Shown: positions 43,646 to 55,105 of the stretch, in pieces
Layout of the letters: each line of letters starts with the position of its first letter
Numbering within the stretch: the first letter of the stretch is position 1
Assembly (NCBI RefSeq): GCF_001686985.1
Contig: NZ_CP015318.1
Location: forward strand, 3,470,001 to 3,534,000
Origin: Mesorhizobium amorphae CCNWGS0123
Lineage (GTDB): Bacteria; Pseudomonadota; Alphaproteobacteria; Rhizobiales; Rhizobiaceae
Reading direction: 5' to 3'
DNA length: 64,000 bases
The notes under the pieces: generated by a model
What the model was told of the DNA's origin: nothing
What the model saw: the letters and a program-made list of their open reading frames with translations, nothing else
Database searches by the model: none
Program-made: the position numbers and the translations under genes

Positions 43646-44958
43646 GCGAGCGCTGGGCGCGCGCCATGCTGTCGGCCTACCGCTACGCGGGCGCCGCCGC
43701 CTATCCGCTGATCGGGCCCTACGTCGCCTGGCGCACCTCCCGTGGCAAGGAAGATCGAGTGCGCCGGCGCGAGCGCTACGGCGTCGCCGGCCGCCCACGC
43801 CCGGAAGGGCCGATGATCTGGATCCACGCAGCGAGTGTCGGCGAGACCCTCGCCGTCATTCCCCTGGTCGAGAGCATCCTCGACTACGGCGTCAACATCG
43901 TGCTGACCACCGGCACCGTCACTTCCGCGCAGGTCGCCGACGAGCGGCTTGGCGCCCGCATCATCCACCAATATGTGCCGCTTGACCTGAAGCCGGCGGT
44001 CAGCCGCTTCCTCGACCATTGGCGGCCGGACCTGGCGATCATCGCCGAATCGGAAATCTGGCCGATGACCATGCTGGAACTCGGCGCCCGGCGCGTGCCG
44101 CAGGTGCTGGTCAACGGCAGGCTGTCCGACCGCTCCTTCACCTCCTGGAAGAAGCGCGCCAACATCGCCGAGGCATTGTTCGAGAACCTTGCCCATGTCG
44201 TCGCCCAGTCGGATGTCGACGGTGAGCGCTTCCGCTCGCTGGGCGCTCGGCCGGTCACCGTGTCGGGCAATCTCAAGGTCGACACCGCGCCGCCGCCGTT
44301 CGACGAAAAGGCGCTGTCCTCGCTGAAGCGCCAGATCGGCGAGCGGCCGACCTGGGCGGCGATCTCGACCCATGACGGCGAGGAGGTGGTGGCGGCCGAG
44401 GTCCACGCCATGCTGCACAGGCGCCATCACGGCCTGCTGACGATCATCGTTCCGCGCCATCCGGACCGCGCCGAGGCGCTGGCCGCGCAGATTTCCGGCA
44501 TGGGCCTGAAGCTCGCCCGGCGCAGCAAGGGTGACAGGATCACCGCCGATACTGATATCCTGCTTGGTGACACGATCGGCGAGATGGGGCTTTATCTCAG
44601 GCTGACGGAGATCGCCTTCGTCGGCCGGTCGCTGACCTCCGAGGGCGGCCAGAACCCGCTGGAACCGGCGATGCTGGAGACGGCGGTGCTCGCCGGCCGC
44701 AATGTGCAGAATTTTCGCGAGGCCTATCAGCGGCTGCTCGACAGTGGCGGCGCGAGACTCGTGCGCGACCGCGACATGCTGGCCGGCGCCGTCAATTTCC
44801 TTCTGACCAACGAGGCGGCGCGTTATGAGATGATGGCCGCCGGTGTGGCGACCGTCGACGAGATGCGCGGCGCGCTGGCGCGCACGCTGAAGTCGCTGGA
44901 GCCCTATATCCAGCCGCTGGTCGTCAAGTCGCGCCTGAAGGGCGCCAACGGGAGGTAG
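43642..44958 (+). CDS. waaA: 3-deoxy-D-manno-octulosonic acid (Kdo) transferase
   Basis: 438 residues from GTG 43642, overlapping the previous stop. GT-B fold of family GT30: N-terminal membrane-associated helix, IWIHAASVGETLAVIPLV (catalytic Glu in the SVGE motif), ESEIWPMTMLELGAR, SGNLKVD, VPRHPDRAEAL, and GRSLTSEGGQNPLEPA in the donor site. It adds Kdo to lipid IVA at the inner membrane. lpxK follows after one base, so Kdo addition and 4'-phosphorylation of lipid A are encoded together. Confidence 0.96.
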   Translation: MSERWARAMLSAYRYAGAAAYPLIGPYVAWRTSRGKEDRVRRRERYGVAGRPRPEGPMIWIHAASVGETLAVIPLVESILDYGVNIVLTTGTVTSAQVADERLGARIIHQYVPLDLKPAVSRFLDHWRPDLAIIAESEIWPMTMLELGARRVPQVLVNGRLSDRSFTSWKKRANIAEALFENLAHVVAQSDVDGERFRSLGARPVTVSGNLKVDTAPPPFDEKALSSLKRQIGERPTWAAISTHDGEEVVAAEVHAMLHRRHHGLLTIIVPRHPDRAEALAAQISGMGLKLARRSKGDRITADTDILLGDTIGEMGLYLRLTEIAFVGRSLTSEGGQNPLEPAMLETAVLAGRNVQNFREAYQRLLDSGGARLVRDRDMLAGAVNFLLTNEAARYEMMAAGVATVDEMRGALARTLKSLEPYIQPLVVKSRLKGANGR

Positions 44959-44959
44959 C

Positions 44960-45988
44960 GTGACCTCCGAGGCGCCGCCCTTCTGGTGGGAAAAGCCGGA
45001 CTGGCGCGTGCTGGCGCTGTGGCCGCTGTCGGCGGCCTATGCAATCGTCGCCGGCCGTCGCATGCGCCGCGCGCCGCGCGAAAAGGTCGAGGCACCGGTG
45101 CTGTGCGTCGGCAATTTCACCGTCGGCGGCACCGGCAAGACACCGGTGGCCATCGCGCTGGCCAGGCAGGCCAAACGCATGCAGCTCAATCCCGGCTTCC
45201 TGTCGCGCGGCCATGGCGGCTCGTTCGCGCAGCCGCATCTTGTTGATCCGCACCATGACGCCGCCAAACATGTCGGCGACGAGCCGCTGCTTCTGGCCGA
45301 ACATGCTCCGGTCGCGGTGACGCCGAACCGCGCGGCGGGCGCCAGGCTGCTCATCGAGAAGTACGGCTGCGACTTCCTCATAATGGACGACGGCTTCCAG
45401 AGCGCGCGCATCCATATCGACTTTGCGCTGGTCGTCGTCGACACGCGCTACGGCATCGGCAATGGCCGCGTCATCCCCGGCGGGCCGCTCAGGGCAAACG
45501 TCGTCGACCAGCTGGTCTTCACCAGTGCGCTGCTCAAGATGGGCGAGGGCACAGCCGCCGATGCGGTGGTGCGCCAGGCGGCGCGCGCCGGCCGGCCGAT
45601 CTTCGAGGCGCATACCGAGCCGCGGGCCAAGGAGCGCTTTGCCGGCAGGCGCTTCCTGGCCTTCGCCGGCATCGGCCATCCCGAAAAATTCTTCGACACG
45701 CTTCGCGCCGCCGGCGGCGAGGTGGTGCTCTCGAGGGCCTTTCCGGATCATCATTTCTATGGCGAGGACGAGCTTGCCGAACTCGCGGCGACCGCGCGCC
45801 GCGAAGGGCTAGGCCTCGTCACCACCGCCAAGGACGCCGCCAGGCTGCGCCACGGCACGGCGCCCGCCGGGTTCCCGGATCAGCTCGACGTGCTGGAAAT
45901 CGACACCGTGTTCGAGCTCGACCACGTGCCGGAGCGGATCATCGACGAAACGCTGGATGCGTGGCGGCAGCGGAAGTTGCGGGGGTGA
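44960..45988 (+). CDS. lpxK: Tetraacyldisaccharide 4'-kinase
   Basis: 342 residues from GTG 44960. N-terminal WWEKPDWRVLALWPLS membrane-contact segment, Walker A as VGNFTVGGTGKTPVAIALA, GDEPLLLAE, MDDGFQSARIHIDFALVVVD (catalytic Asp-Asp) and TTAKDAARL near the end. It phosphorylates the lipid A disaccharide at position 4'. Last gene of the plus-strand run; the DUF2093 gene meets it tail to tail without a gap. Confidence 0.96.
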   Translation: MTSEAPPFWWEKPDWRVLALWPLSAAYAIVAGRRMRRAPREKVEAPVLCVGNFTVGGTGKTPVAIALARQAKRMQLNPGFLSRGHGGSFAQPHLVDPHHDAAKHVGDEPLLLAEHAPVAVTPNRAAGARLLIEKYGCDFLIMDDGFQSARIHIDFALVVVDTRYGIGNGRVIPGGPLRANVVDQLVFTSALLKMGEGTAADAVVRQAARAGRPIFEAHTEPRAKERFAGRRFLAFAGIGHPEKFFDTLRAAGGEVVLSRAFPDHHFYGEDELAELAATARREGLGLVTTAKDAARLRHGTAPAGFPDQLDVLEIDTVFELDHVPERIIDETLDAWRQRKLRG

Positions 45989-46222
45989 TCAGCGCCGGCT
46001 GCGCAGATCCGGATTCGCTTCCATCTCACGCCGCAGCGAGGCAGTGGCGTTCGCATAAGGCTCTTGCCTGGCGACGCTCCAATATTTGAGCTCGTCCAGC
46101 GGGATGCTCTCACCGGTCACCGCGCAGCGCACGAACGTGCCGGGGCTGGTGACCTGGAAATCGCCATCGAGATAGCGAATCCGGGCTTCCTTGCCGCCAG
46201 GGCCTTCGAAGCGGTTCATCAT
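45989..46222 (-). CDS. DUF2093 family protein
   Basis: 77 residues; matches DUF2093: MMNRFEGPGGKEARIRYLDGDFQVTSPGTFVRCAVTG is its opening block (first residues MMNRFE), followed by IPLDELKYWSVARQEPY. It is a small cytosolic protein typical of Hyphomicrobiales and always near lpxK. ATG 46219 is an alternative start. Function unknown; the single CAVTG Cys does not make a zinc finger by itself. Confidence 0.9.
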   Translation of the reverse strand: MMNRFEGPGGKEARIRYLDGDFQVTSPGTFVRCAVTGESIPLDELKYWSVARQEPYANATASLRREMEANPDLRSRR

Positions 46223-46291
46223 GAGGTGGCGCCAAGGTTCATGAGGATGTCATCGCCATAAATTGCCGGCGAGGTCAAGCTTGACGCAATG

Positions 46292-47218
46292 CTAACTCTC
46301 GGCCTCGATGAACGCTTCGATCTTTTCCGGCGCCAGCCCGGCCAGCGCGGCGATGCGGCGGGCAAGGTCGGCGGCGGCGGCGCGCGGGCGGCCGGCAGGC
46401 CGGTCGAGCCAGTAGGAGATCGGATTGAGAGCGACGCGGTCGTCGGCCGCGACGATGCGGCCCGACTTCAGCTGGTCCTGCGTCAGCGGCGGCCGCGCCA
46501 GTGCGATGCCCAGCCCATGCGCGGCGGCGTCGAGCACCAGATTGTAATCCTCGAAGCGGCGGTCGTGCGGGCGCGGGCGGTAATCCATGCCCTGCGCCGC
46601 GAACCAGGCGCGCCAGGTGGACGCATCGGAATCGTTGATCAGCGGGAATTTGAGCAGCCGGGCAGGATCGCCTCGGCCGATCTCGTTCGCCAGTTCCGGC
46701 GAGGCTACGGGGAAGACATGTTCCTCGAACAGCTGCACCGAAACGCGGCCGGGAATGCGGCCGCGCCCGCAGCGCACCGAAAGATCGATGCCTTCATCGG
46801 CGAGATCGGCCTGGCGGTTGTCGACGTCGAGCACGATGCGCAATTTGGTCGGGTTGCTTTCAAGCGCTGCCATACGCGGCATCAGCCACAGTCCTCCCAC
46901 CGAGGGAATCGAGGCGAGCCGCACCACGGCGGTGCCGCGCGGCTCCACCCAGCGGTCGGAATTGCTCGCGATCAGTGCGAAGGCTTCGGTGGTCCTGAGA
47001 TGCAGACGATTACCTTCGATGGTCAGCGACACGCCGCGCGCGCCGCGATCGAACACTTTCAGCCCCAGCCAGTCCTCCAGCTTGGCGATCTGCCGGCTGA
47101 CGGCGCCATGGGTGAGGTTGAGCTTCTCGGCGGCGGCAGAAAAACTCCCGGTGCGCGCCGCCGCGTCGAAGGCGCGCAAGGTCTCGAGCGGCAGCATCGG
47201 TTCTGAGCTGTGATCCAT
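46292..47218 (-). CDS. LysR-family transcriptional regulator (GcvA-like)
   Basis: 308 residues. HTH at about 10-65: LETLRAFDAAARTGSFSAAA and LTHGAVSRQIAKLEDWLG, with GcvA-type wording. Substrate-binding domain about 92-300 (DLSVRCGRGRIPG, ALARPPLTQDQL). It is divergent from a DMT transporter, with 91 bases between starts, the usual arrangement for a LysR regulator and its target. ATG 47218 is preferred; a GTG at 47224 is in frame. The effector is unknown. Confidence 0.92.
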   Translation of the reverse strand: MDHSSEPMLPLETLRAFDAAARTGSFSAAAEKLNLTHGAVSRQIAKLEDWLGLKVFDRGARGVSLTIEGNRLHLRTTEAFALIASNSDRWVEPRGTAVVRLASIPSVGGLWLMPRMAALESNPTKLRIVLDVDNRQADLADEGIDLSVRCGRGRIPGRVSVQLFEEHVFPVASPELANEIGRGDPARLLKFPLINDSDASTWRAWFAAQGMDYRPRPHDRRFEDYNLVLDAAAHGLGIALARPPLTQDQLKSGRIVAADDRVALNPISYWLDRPAGRPRAAAADLARRIAALAGLAPEKIEAFIEAES

Positions 47219-47309
47219 GCTCACAGGTGGCCCTCGATTTGCTCGTTTGTCAACCGGCCTGCAATGGCATTTCTATACATGCATGCAATTGAATCGCGAG
47301 GACGGTCAG

Positions 47310-48203
47310 ATGAGCGCTTACACCGGCACGTTGAATTCGACACAGCGCATGGACACGACGGCGGTCATCGCCGTGGCCCTCACCGTGGTCGGTTGGGCCT
47401 CCGCCTTTCCGGCCATCCGCGCCGGCCTCGCTGCCTTCGATCCGCTGGAGCTCGGTGCGCTGCGCTTTGCCATCGCCGCCGTGCCGGCCGCTATCTTCCT
47501 CGCCGTCAAGCGCCCGGCGCTGCCCAGGATCGACGAATTGTGGCGCTTCGCCTTCGGTGGCGCCATCTTCGTCGCGCTCTACACGGCGATGCTCAATTTC
47601 GGCGAGCTGACGGTTTCGGCCGGTGCCGCCGGCTTCATCATCAATGTCAGCCCGATCTTCACCGCCATCATGGCCATGGCGTTGCTCGGCGAACGCTTCT
47701 CAGGCCTGGCCTGGCTCGGCACGGCGATCTCTTTCGCCGGCATCGGCATCATCGCCATGGGTGAGGGACAGGGCCTGCATTTCAACACCGGGGCGCTGCT
47801 GGTCTTGGGTTCCGCCTTGTGCTCAGCCGTCAACACCATCGTCCAGAAGCCGCTCTTTGCCCACCACCATCCGCTGACCATCGCCGCCTCCAACATGGTG
47901 CTCGGCGCGCTCTGCCTGGCACCCTTCCTGCCCAACGCGCTCTCGCAGGCCGCGGTCGCCGACGCCGCCGGTATTGGCGCCGTCGTCTTCCTCGGCATTG
48001 TGCCGAGCCTGATCGCTTACGCCGCCTGGGCAATCGCGCTGTCGCGCCTGCCGGCCGCGCGCGCCTCGAACTTCCTCTATCTGGTGTCGCCGGTGGCCAC
48101 CCTGATCGGCTTCTTCTGGCTCGGCGAAGTGCCGACCCTGCTCGGCATCATCGGCGGCGCACTGGCGCTTGGCGGCGTCGTCGTGGTGAATTTGAAGAGG
48201 TGA
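47310..48203 (+). CDS. DMT superfamily (EamA) transporter
   Basis: 297 residues with ten predicted helices in two EamA repeats (TAVIAVALTVVGWASAFPAI and ALLVLGSALCSAVNTIVQKP). Typical RhaT/YdcZ-like exporter ending GGALALGGVVVVNLKR. ATG 47310 has GAGGACGG before it; the frame runs up to 47217 but would overlap the LysR gene. Likely controlled by the divergent LysR regulator. Substrate unknown, perhaps an amino acid or drug. Confidence 0.9.
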   Translation: MSAYTGTLNSTQRMDTTAVIAVALTVVGWASAFPAIRAGLAAFDPLELGALRFAIAAVPAAIFLAVKRPALPRIDELWRFAFGGAIFVALYTAMLNFGELTVSAGAAGFIINVSPIFTAIMAMALLGERFSGLAWLGTAISFAGIGIIAMGEGQGLHFNTGALLVLGSALCSAVNTIVQKPLFAHHHPLTIAASNMVLGALCLAPFLPNALSQAAVADAAGIGAVVFLGIVPSLIAYAAWAIALSRLPAARASNFLYLVSPVATLIGFFWLGEVPTLLGIIGGALALGGVVVVNLKR

Positions 48204-48230
48204 ATCAGAGTGTTATAGCAGTTGGCTGCG

Positions 48231-48752
48231 TTAGGGCTGGCGAGCAAGCGAGCTTAAGAAGTCGGATATCTGACGGCTGCCACGCAAGTTGATCGCCGGC
48301 ACCAGTGCTCCCCTCGCCAGCCGCTCCTGCTCGATGAGCGGTCGACTGTCACGGTCGAAATTCCAGATGTAGCGCAGAAACTCCAAAAACTCTTTGTCCA
48401 GTCTCTCCCGGCATCCGGCCGCAAGATCAGGCCGAGGCCGGTTCAATGCGCTACGCAATATGACCCGGCTCAGGCAGGTTACGCGAGGGGTGTCGAGCCA
48501 GACAACGAGATCGGCGCGGGGCAGCCTTAGGTCGAAAGTCTGCCGATAATAGTTCCCCTCGCACACCCAGCCGCTACCAGAAATGGCTTGGCTGACGCTT
48601 GCACGAAAGACCGCATTTTGAGGTTTGGTCCAACCCGGCTCCCAGAACAGTCTGTCCAAATGCACAACCGGCAATTTCAGCCGCTCACCCACCGCCCTTG
48701 CCAGGGTTGATTTGCCGCTTCCAGCATTTCCGAGAATTACGATCCGTTGCAC
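48231..48752 (-). CDS. Adenylate kinase-like P-loop NTPase (FlaR-type)
   Basis: 173 residues. Walker A GNAGSGKSTLA at 8-18, HLDRLFWEPGW, ADLVVWLDTPR in the Walker B position, and a lid-like arginine stretch (LSRVILRSALNRPRP). Similar to small P-loop proteins annotated as DNA topology modulation protein or AAA kinases; the true substrate is unknown. It is 42 bases downstream of mutL on the same strand and converges with the DMT gene. Confidence 0.87.
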   Translation of the reverse strand: MQRIVILGNAGSGKSTLARAVGERLKLPVVHLDRLFWEPGWTKPQNAVFRASVSQAISGSGWVCEGNYYRQTFDLRLPRADLVVWLDTPRVTCLSRVILRSALNRPRPDLAAGCRERLDKEFLEFLRYIWNFDRDSRPLIEQERLARGALVPAINLRGSRQISDFLSSLARQP

Positions 48753-48794
48753 GAGGCGACCTCGAAAGGCGGTGAAGAGGGTCCAGAGACAGTC

Positions 48795-50657
<1,863 letters not shown>

Positions 50658-50770
50658 TGGGTTAGTATAGGCGGATTCGTAACGGATGCGGAAGTTTTCG
50701 ATACGGCGGAATAGCGGATACGGCGGGGCAGCACCCCCTCGCGGCGATCCCAGCTATGCGGCTTGCCTCC

Positions 50771-51673
50771 TCACGCCTGCGCGGCCAACCAGTCCCGCAC
50801 CTTGCGGGCATTGTCGCTCAGCTCGCGGTTCTTCGGCCAGATGACGTAGAATCCGACGCCGGTCCTCAGCACATGATCCGTCACCGGCACCAACAGTCCA
50901 GATGCCACGAGCCGCGCGACCAGATGCCGCCAGCCGAGCGAGATGCCTTGTCCCTCCATGACCGCCTGAATCACCAATGCATAGTCATTGATGCGCAAGC
51001 CGCGCTCGGCATTACGGAGGCTGGTTCCTGCGGACGCAAACCATTCGTCCCAGTTCGGGGCCTCGCGGTAGGGCTCCTCGAGATGGATGAGTCGGTGCGT
51101 TGCCAGTTCCTCGACGGTCTTCGGCAGCCCAAACTTCGCCAGATAGTTGGGGCCTGCGACCGGGAAGATCTCCTCGTCAGAGAGCAACAGCGAATGATAG
51201 TCCGGCCAATCGCGCGGCACGCCGCCGCGCACGCCGAGCGGGATGCCCTCGGCGATGATGTCGAGGTCGCGGTCGGCGGTCTGGATGCGTAGATCAACGC
51301 CAGGCAGTTCGTCGCGGAATTGCTGCAGGCGCGGCATCATCCAGAACGAGCCGAAGGCGGTTGAGGCGGCCAGCGTGACATGGCCGCCGGTCGCCTGCAG
51401 GCGCAGGTCCTCCGCCGATTTGCGGATGTGGGACAGGCCGAGCGAGACATCGGCATGGAAGCGCTCGCCGGCCTCGGTCAGGCTGACCTGCCGGTGGCGG
51501 CGTTGGAACAGCTTGGCGCCGAGCTGTTCCTCCAACCCGCGCACTGCATAGGAGACGGCGGCCTGCGTCATGCCGAGCTCGCGCCCGGCGGCGGTGAAGC
51601 TCGACAGCCGCCCGGCCGCCTCGAAGACGATCAGGCTGCCGGCGGAGGGTAGGAGGTGGCGCAGGCTTCGCAT
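50771..51673 (-). CDS. LysR-family regulator divergent from mttB
   Basis: 300 residues, GcvA subgroup. HTH about 10-65: FEAAGRLSSFTAAGRELGMTQAAVS is the recognition region (core TQAAVSYAVRGLEEQLG). The effector domain follows to residue 300 (VIQAVMEGQGISLGWRHLV). It is divergent from mttB with 92 bases between starts, so it very likely activates the mttB-binding protein-corrinoid operon. The inducer is expected to be the methylated amine used by that operon. Confidence 0.92.
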   Translation of the reverse strand: MRSLRHLLPSAGSLIVFEAAGRLSSFTAAGRELGMTQAAVSYAVRGLEEQLGAKLFQRRHRQVSLTEAGERFHADVSLGLSHIRKSAEDLRLQATGGHVTLAASTAFGSFWMMPRLQQFRDELPGVDLRIQTADRDLDIIAEGIPLGVRGGVPRDWPDYHSLLLSDEEIFPVAGPNYLAKFGLPKTVEELATHRLIHLEEPYREAPNWDEWFASAGTSLRNAERGLRINDYALVIQAVMEGQGISLGWRHLVARLVASGLLVPVTDHVLRTGVGFYVIWPKNRELSDNARKVRDWLAAQA

Positions 51674-51765
51674 AAGCGGAGCTTATACAAGAGATCAGGT
51701 TTTTCCAGCGTCACAGTCATGTTTCGTCTCGCTAAGTTGACGGGCTCAGGGAGGATTGACTTGCC

Positions 51766-53316
51766 ATGAACGCACCGGCCGTTGAAGTGACCGAAACTGC
51801 CCACCGCCGCGGTGGCGGCCGCCTGGGGCGCAAGGCGCTCAGGAGCGTACCGATCGCGTCGTTCCCGACGCTGGTGCGCCAGATTCCCGCCTATCAGATG
51901 GTGCCTGACGAGGCGGTGGAGCTGATCCATCAGGAGTCGCTTGCGATTCTCGAAGAGGTGGGCTGCGAATTTCGTGACGACGGGGCAATCGCCCTGTGGA
52001 AGGCGGCCGGAGCCGATGTCAGGGAAACGCGCGTCCGCATCGACCGTGCGCTGCTGATGGAGCTGGTCTCCAAGGTTCCATCGGAGTTCACCCTCAATGC
52101 CCGCAACCCCGAGCGTACCGTGCGCGTCGGCGGCAAGAACTCCATCTTCGTGCCGATGTATGGCGCGCCCTATGTGCGCGACCTCGACAACAACAGGCGC
52201 TATGGCTCGCTCGCCGACCTCAACAATTTCCACAAGCTCGCCTACATGGCGCCGGCGCTGCACTCGTCGAGCTCGGTCATCTGCGAGCCGATGGAAATTG
52301 CGGTGCCCAAGCGTCACCTGCACATCATTCATTCGGCGCTGAAGCACTCCGACAAGCCGTTCATGGGCATCGTGACCTCGAAGGAACGCGCCGAGGACAC
52401 GATGGCGATGGCCGGCATCGTGTTCGGCGACGAGTTCGTCCGCGACAACCCGGTGTTGGTGGCGATCACCAACTGCAATTCGCCGCTGGTGTGGGACGCC
52501 ACCATGATCGACGCCATGCGGGTCTATGCGAGCCACAATCAGCCGCTGATCCTGGCGCCTTTCGCGCTGTGCGGCGCCTCGACTTCGGCCTCCGCCGTCG
52601 GCGCGGTGGCACAGGTCAACGCCGAGGCACTGGCCGGCGTGGCGCTGACCCAGCTCATCCGCCCCGGTTCGCCGCAGATCTACGGCCAGTTCATGGTCAC
52701 CGTCGACATGAAGACCGGTGCGCCGATGGGCGGCACGCCGGAGGCGGCGCAGATGATGTATCTGATGGGCGCGCTGGCGCGGAGATACAAACTGCCGTGG
52801 CGCACCTCCGGCTTCCATGTCGGCTCGAAGCTCAACGACGCCCAGGCCGGCTACGAGGCGAACATGCTGATGCATGCCGCCATCCTGGCCGGCGCCAACT
52901 ACATCTGGCACTCCGCCGGGTGGCTCGAGGCCGGCCTGACCTGCGGCTATTCGAAATTCGCGACCGACTGCGAGCAGCTTGTCGGCTGGTACAAATATGC
53001 CGGCGGGCTGCCGTTCGACGATTTCAAGGAAGCCATGGCAGCGATCCGCGAGGTCGGGCCGCAGGGCCATTTCCTCGGCACCCAGCACACGCTCGAACAT
53101 TTCGAGTCCGCTTTCTTCATGCCCAGCATCATGGACTTCAATTCGTACGAACAGTGGAAGGCTGAAGGCGCAAAGGACCACGACACCCGAGGTCGCGAGA
53201 AGGCGCGCAACATGCTGGCGGACTATGAGGAGCCGAAGCTCGACGAGGGTATCGCCGATGGTCTCAAGGATTTGATCGCGCGGCGTGAGGAAAAACTGCC
53301 GGACAGCGTTAGTTGA
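51766..53316 (+). CDS. Trimethylamine methyltransferase (MttB) family protein without pyrrolysine
   Basis: 516 residues, COG5598 family. Recognisable blocks: DEAVELIHQESLAILEEVGCEF, VPMYGAPYVRDLD, LVAITNCNSPLVWDATMID, PEAAQMMYLMGALARRYKLPWR, and a C-terminal HTLEHFESAFFMPSIMDFNSYEQW. No in-frame TAG occurs, so it belongs to the non-pyrrolysine group, whose studied members (MtgB, MtpB, MtcB) demethylate glycine betaine, proline betaine or carnitine. It would transfer a methyl group from a quaternary amine to Co(I) of the corrinoid protein at 55106. First gene after the LysR regulator. The substrate is inferred from neighbours. Confidence 0.9.
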   Translation: MNAPAVEVTETAHRRGGGRLGRKALRSVPIASFPTLVRQIPAYQMVPDEAVELIHQESLAILEEVGCEFRDDGAIALWKAAGADVRETRVRIDRALLMELVSKVPSEFTLNARNPERTVRVGGKNSIFVPMYGAPYVRDLDNNRRYGSLADLNNFHKLAYMAPALHSSSSVICEPMEIAVPKRHLHIIHSALKHSDKPFMGIVTSKERAEDTMAMAGIVFGDEFVRDNPVLVAITNCNSPLVWDATMIDAMRVYASHNQPLILAPFALCGASTSASAVGAVAQVNAEALAGVALTQLIRPGSPQIYGQFMVTVDMKTGAPMGGTPEAAQMMYLMGALARRYKLPWRTSGFHVGSKLNDAQAGYEANMLMHAAILAGANYIWHSAGWLEAGLTCGYSKFATDCEQLVGWYKYAGGLPFDDFKEAMAAIREVGPQGHFLGTQHTLEHFESAFFMPSIMDFNSYEQWKAEGAKDHDTRGREKARNMLADYEEPKLDEGIADGLKDLIARREEKLPDSVS

Positions 53317-53359
53317 CAAGGGCAGGCGAAGACCTGACCGAACCATAAGGGAGGAAAAC

Positions 53360-55009
53360 ATGACGCTCTTCAGAAGCGATGGCGACCGCGTGCCGGGCGC
53401 TATCGAGGCAATGGCGAAAGAGACGCGTGCGGGCCGCATGGACCGGCGTGAATTCCTGGCGCTGGCCAGCGCCTTTGGCGCTTCGACGGCTTTCGCCTAT
53501 GGCATGATCGGCCTTGCCGCGCCGACAAAAGCCCTGGCCGAGGAGCCGAAGAAGGGCGGAACGCTGCATGTCGCCATGTCGGTCAAGGCGCAGAAGGATC
53601 CGCGCACCTATGACTGGACCGAGATGGCAAACATCACCCGTTGTTGGCTGGAGCCGCTGGTGCGCTACACGCACCAGTTCACGTTCGAGCCGGTCCTGCT
53701 CGAAAGCTGGGACGTCAACGACGACGCCACCGAATACACACTGCATCTGCGCAAGGGCGTTACCTGGAACAATGGCGATGCCTTCAACGCCGATGACGTG
53801 GTCTCCAATCTGAACCGCTGGTGCGAGAAGGAGGCTTCCGGCAATTCCATGGCGGCACGCGTCGGCGCGCTGATCGACGCAAAGACTGGCAAGGCCCAGG
53901 ATGGCGCTATCACCAAGGTCGATGACCACACGGTCAAGCTGAAGCTGAACGAACCGGACATCGCCATCATACCGGGCCTCACCGACTATCCGGCACTGGT
54001 CGTGCATCGCGACTTCGACAAGGATGGCGCCGACCCGATCAAGAAGCCAATCGGTACCGGAGCTTTCGAGCTGGTCTCTTACGACGTCGGCCAGAAGGCG
54101 ATCGTCAAGCGTCGCGAGAACGGCAAGTGGTGGGGTGGCGAAACGCCGCTCGACGGTGTCGAGTTCATCGACTACGGCACCGACTTCAACGCCACGCTGA
54201 ATGCCTTCGAGTCCGGCGAGATCGACCTCGATTTCGAAACGCCGGCCGACTTCATCGACGCCCTCGACAAGATGGATCTGGTGAAATCGGAGGTCGCGAC
54301 GGCGACCACGCTGGTTGCCCGCACCAACATCACGCACAAGCCCTATGACGACCAGCGGGTGCGCAACGCGCTGCAGATGGCCGTCGACAACGATGCCGTC
54401 ATGCAGCTCGGCTACGCCGGGCGCGGCACGGTCGGCGAGAACCACCACGTCGCCCCGATCCATCCAGAATACTATCCGCTGCCCAAGAAGACACGCGATG
54501 CCGCCGCAGCCAAGAAGCTGATGGCGGATGCCGGGCAGGCCGACTTCGAGCATGAGCTGATCACCGTCGAGGACGAATGGCAAAAGAACACCGGCGATGC
54601 GATCGCCGGCCAGTTGCGCGATGCCGGGATCAAGGTGAAGCGCACGGTGCTGCCGGGCTCGACCTTCTGGAACGACTGGACGAAGTATCCATACTCGATG
54701 ACCATCTGGTACATGAGGCCGCTGGGCGTCCAGGTGCTGGCGCTCGGCTATCGCAGCGGCGAGGCGTGGAACGAAACGGCCTATGCCAACCCGGAATTCG
54801 ACGCCAAGCTGAAGCAGGCGCTGTCGCTGGCCGATCCTGCCCAGCGCAAGGAGGTGATGAAAGACGTCGAGCAGATACTGCAGGATTCCGGCGTCATCAT
54901 CCAGCCGTTCTGGCAGAAGCTGTACTGCCACATGAGCAAGAAGGTGAAGAACTACGGAATGCACCAGACCTACGAAATGGACTTCCAGAACGTCTGGCTG
55001 GACGCCTGA
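53360..55009 (+). CDS. ABC transporter solute-binding protein, family 5 (peptide/betaine type)
   Basis: 549 residues from ATG 53360 (GGGAGG upstream). A twin-arginine-like signal (MDRREFLALASAFG at about 27-40) precedes a family-5 domain (about 63-549): GGTLHVAMSVKAQKDPRTYDW, YTLHLRKGVTWNNGDAFNADDVV, GTGAFELVSYDVG, and VQVLALGYRSGEAWNETAY. It lies between the MttB and corrinoid genes, so it presumably delivers the methylated substrate. No permease or ATPase genes are in the window; those of another system would be needed. Transport by Tat is predicted, unusual for most binding proteins but common in this subfamily. Confidence 0.9.
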   Translation: MTLFRSDGDRVPGAIEAMAKETRAGRMDRREFLALASAFGASTAFAYGMIGLAAPTKALAEEPKKGGTLHVAMSVKAQKDPRTYDWTEMANITRCWLEPLVRYTHQFTFEPVLLESWDVNDDATEYTLHLRKGVTWNNGDAFNADDVVSNLNRWCEKEASGNSMAARVGALIDAKTGKAQDGAITKVDDHTVKLKLNEPDIAIIPGLTDYPALVVHRDFDKDGADPIKKPIGTGAFELVSYDVGQKAIVKRRENGKWWGGETPLDGVEFIDYGTDFNATLNAFESGEIDLDFETPADFIDALDKMDLVKSEVATATTLVARTNITHKPYDDQRVRNALQMAVDNDAVMQLGYAGRGTVGENHHVAPIHPEYYPLPKKTRDAAAAKKLMADAGQADFEHELITVEDEWQKNTGDAIAGQLRDAGIKVKRTVLPGSTFWNDWTKYPYSMTIWYMRPLGVQVLALGYRSGEAWNETAYANPEFDAKLKQALSLADPAQRKEVMKDVEQILQDSGVIIQPFWQKLYCHMSKKVKNYGMHQTYEMDFQNVWLDA

Positions 55010-55035
55010 TATAACTCCCGAGGCTGCAAGCAACC

Positions 55036-55068
55036 GCCGCCGGCGCCTATGACAAAGGTGCCGGCGGC
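55036..55068 (+). promoter_or_regulatory. Strong hairpin between binding-protein and corrinoid genes
   Basis: GCCGCCGGCGCC (55036-55047) pairs with GGTGCCGGCGGC (55057-55068), 12 bp with one G-U, loop of 9. No U-tract, 38 bases before the corrinoid gene. Probably a 3'-end stabiliser for the binding-protein mRNA with partial read-through. Confidence 0.6.
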
Positions 55069-55105
55069 CCGTAGATCACCGACAAGCAATTGGCGCAGGT
55101 AACAA

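Noticed and set aside
51766..53316. Pyrrolysine codon in mttB
   Set aside because: There is no in-frame TAG within the 516-codon gene.
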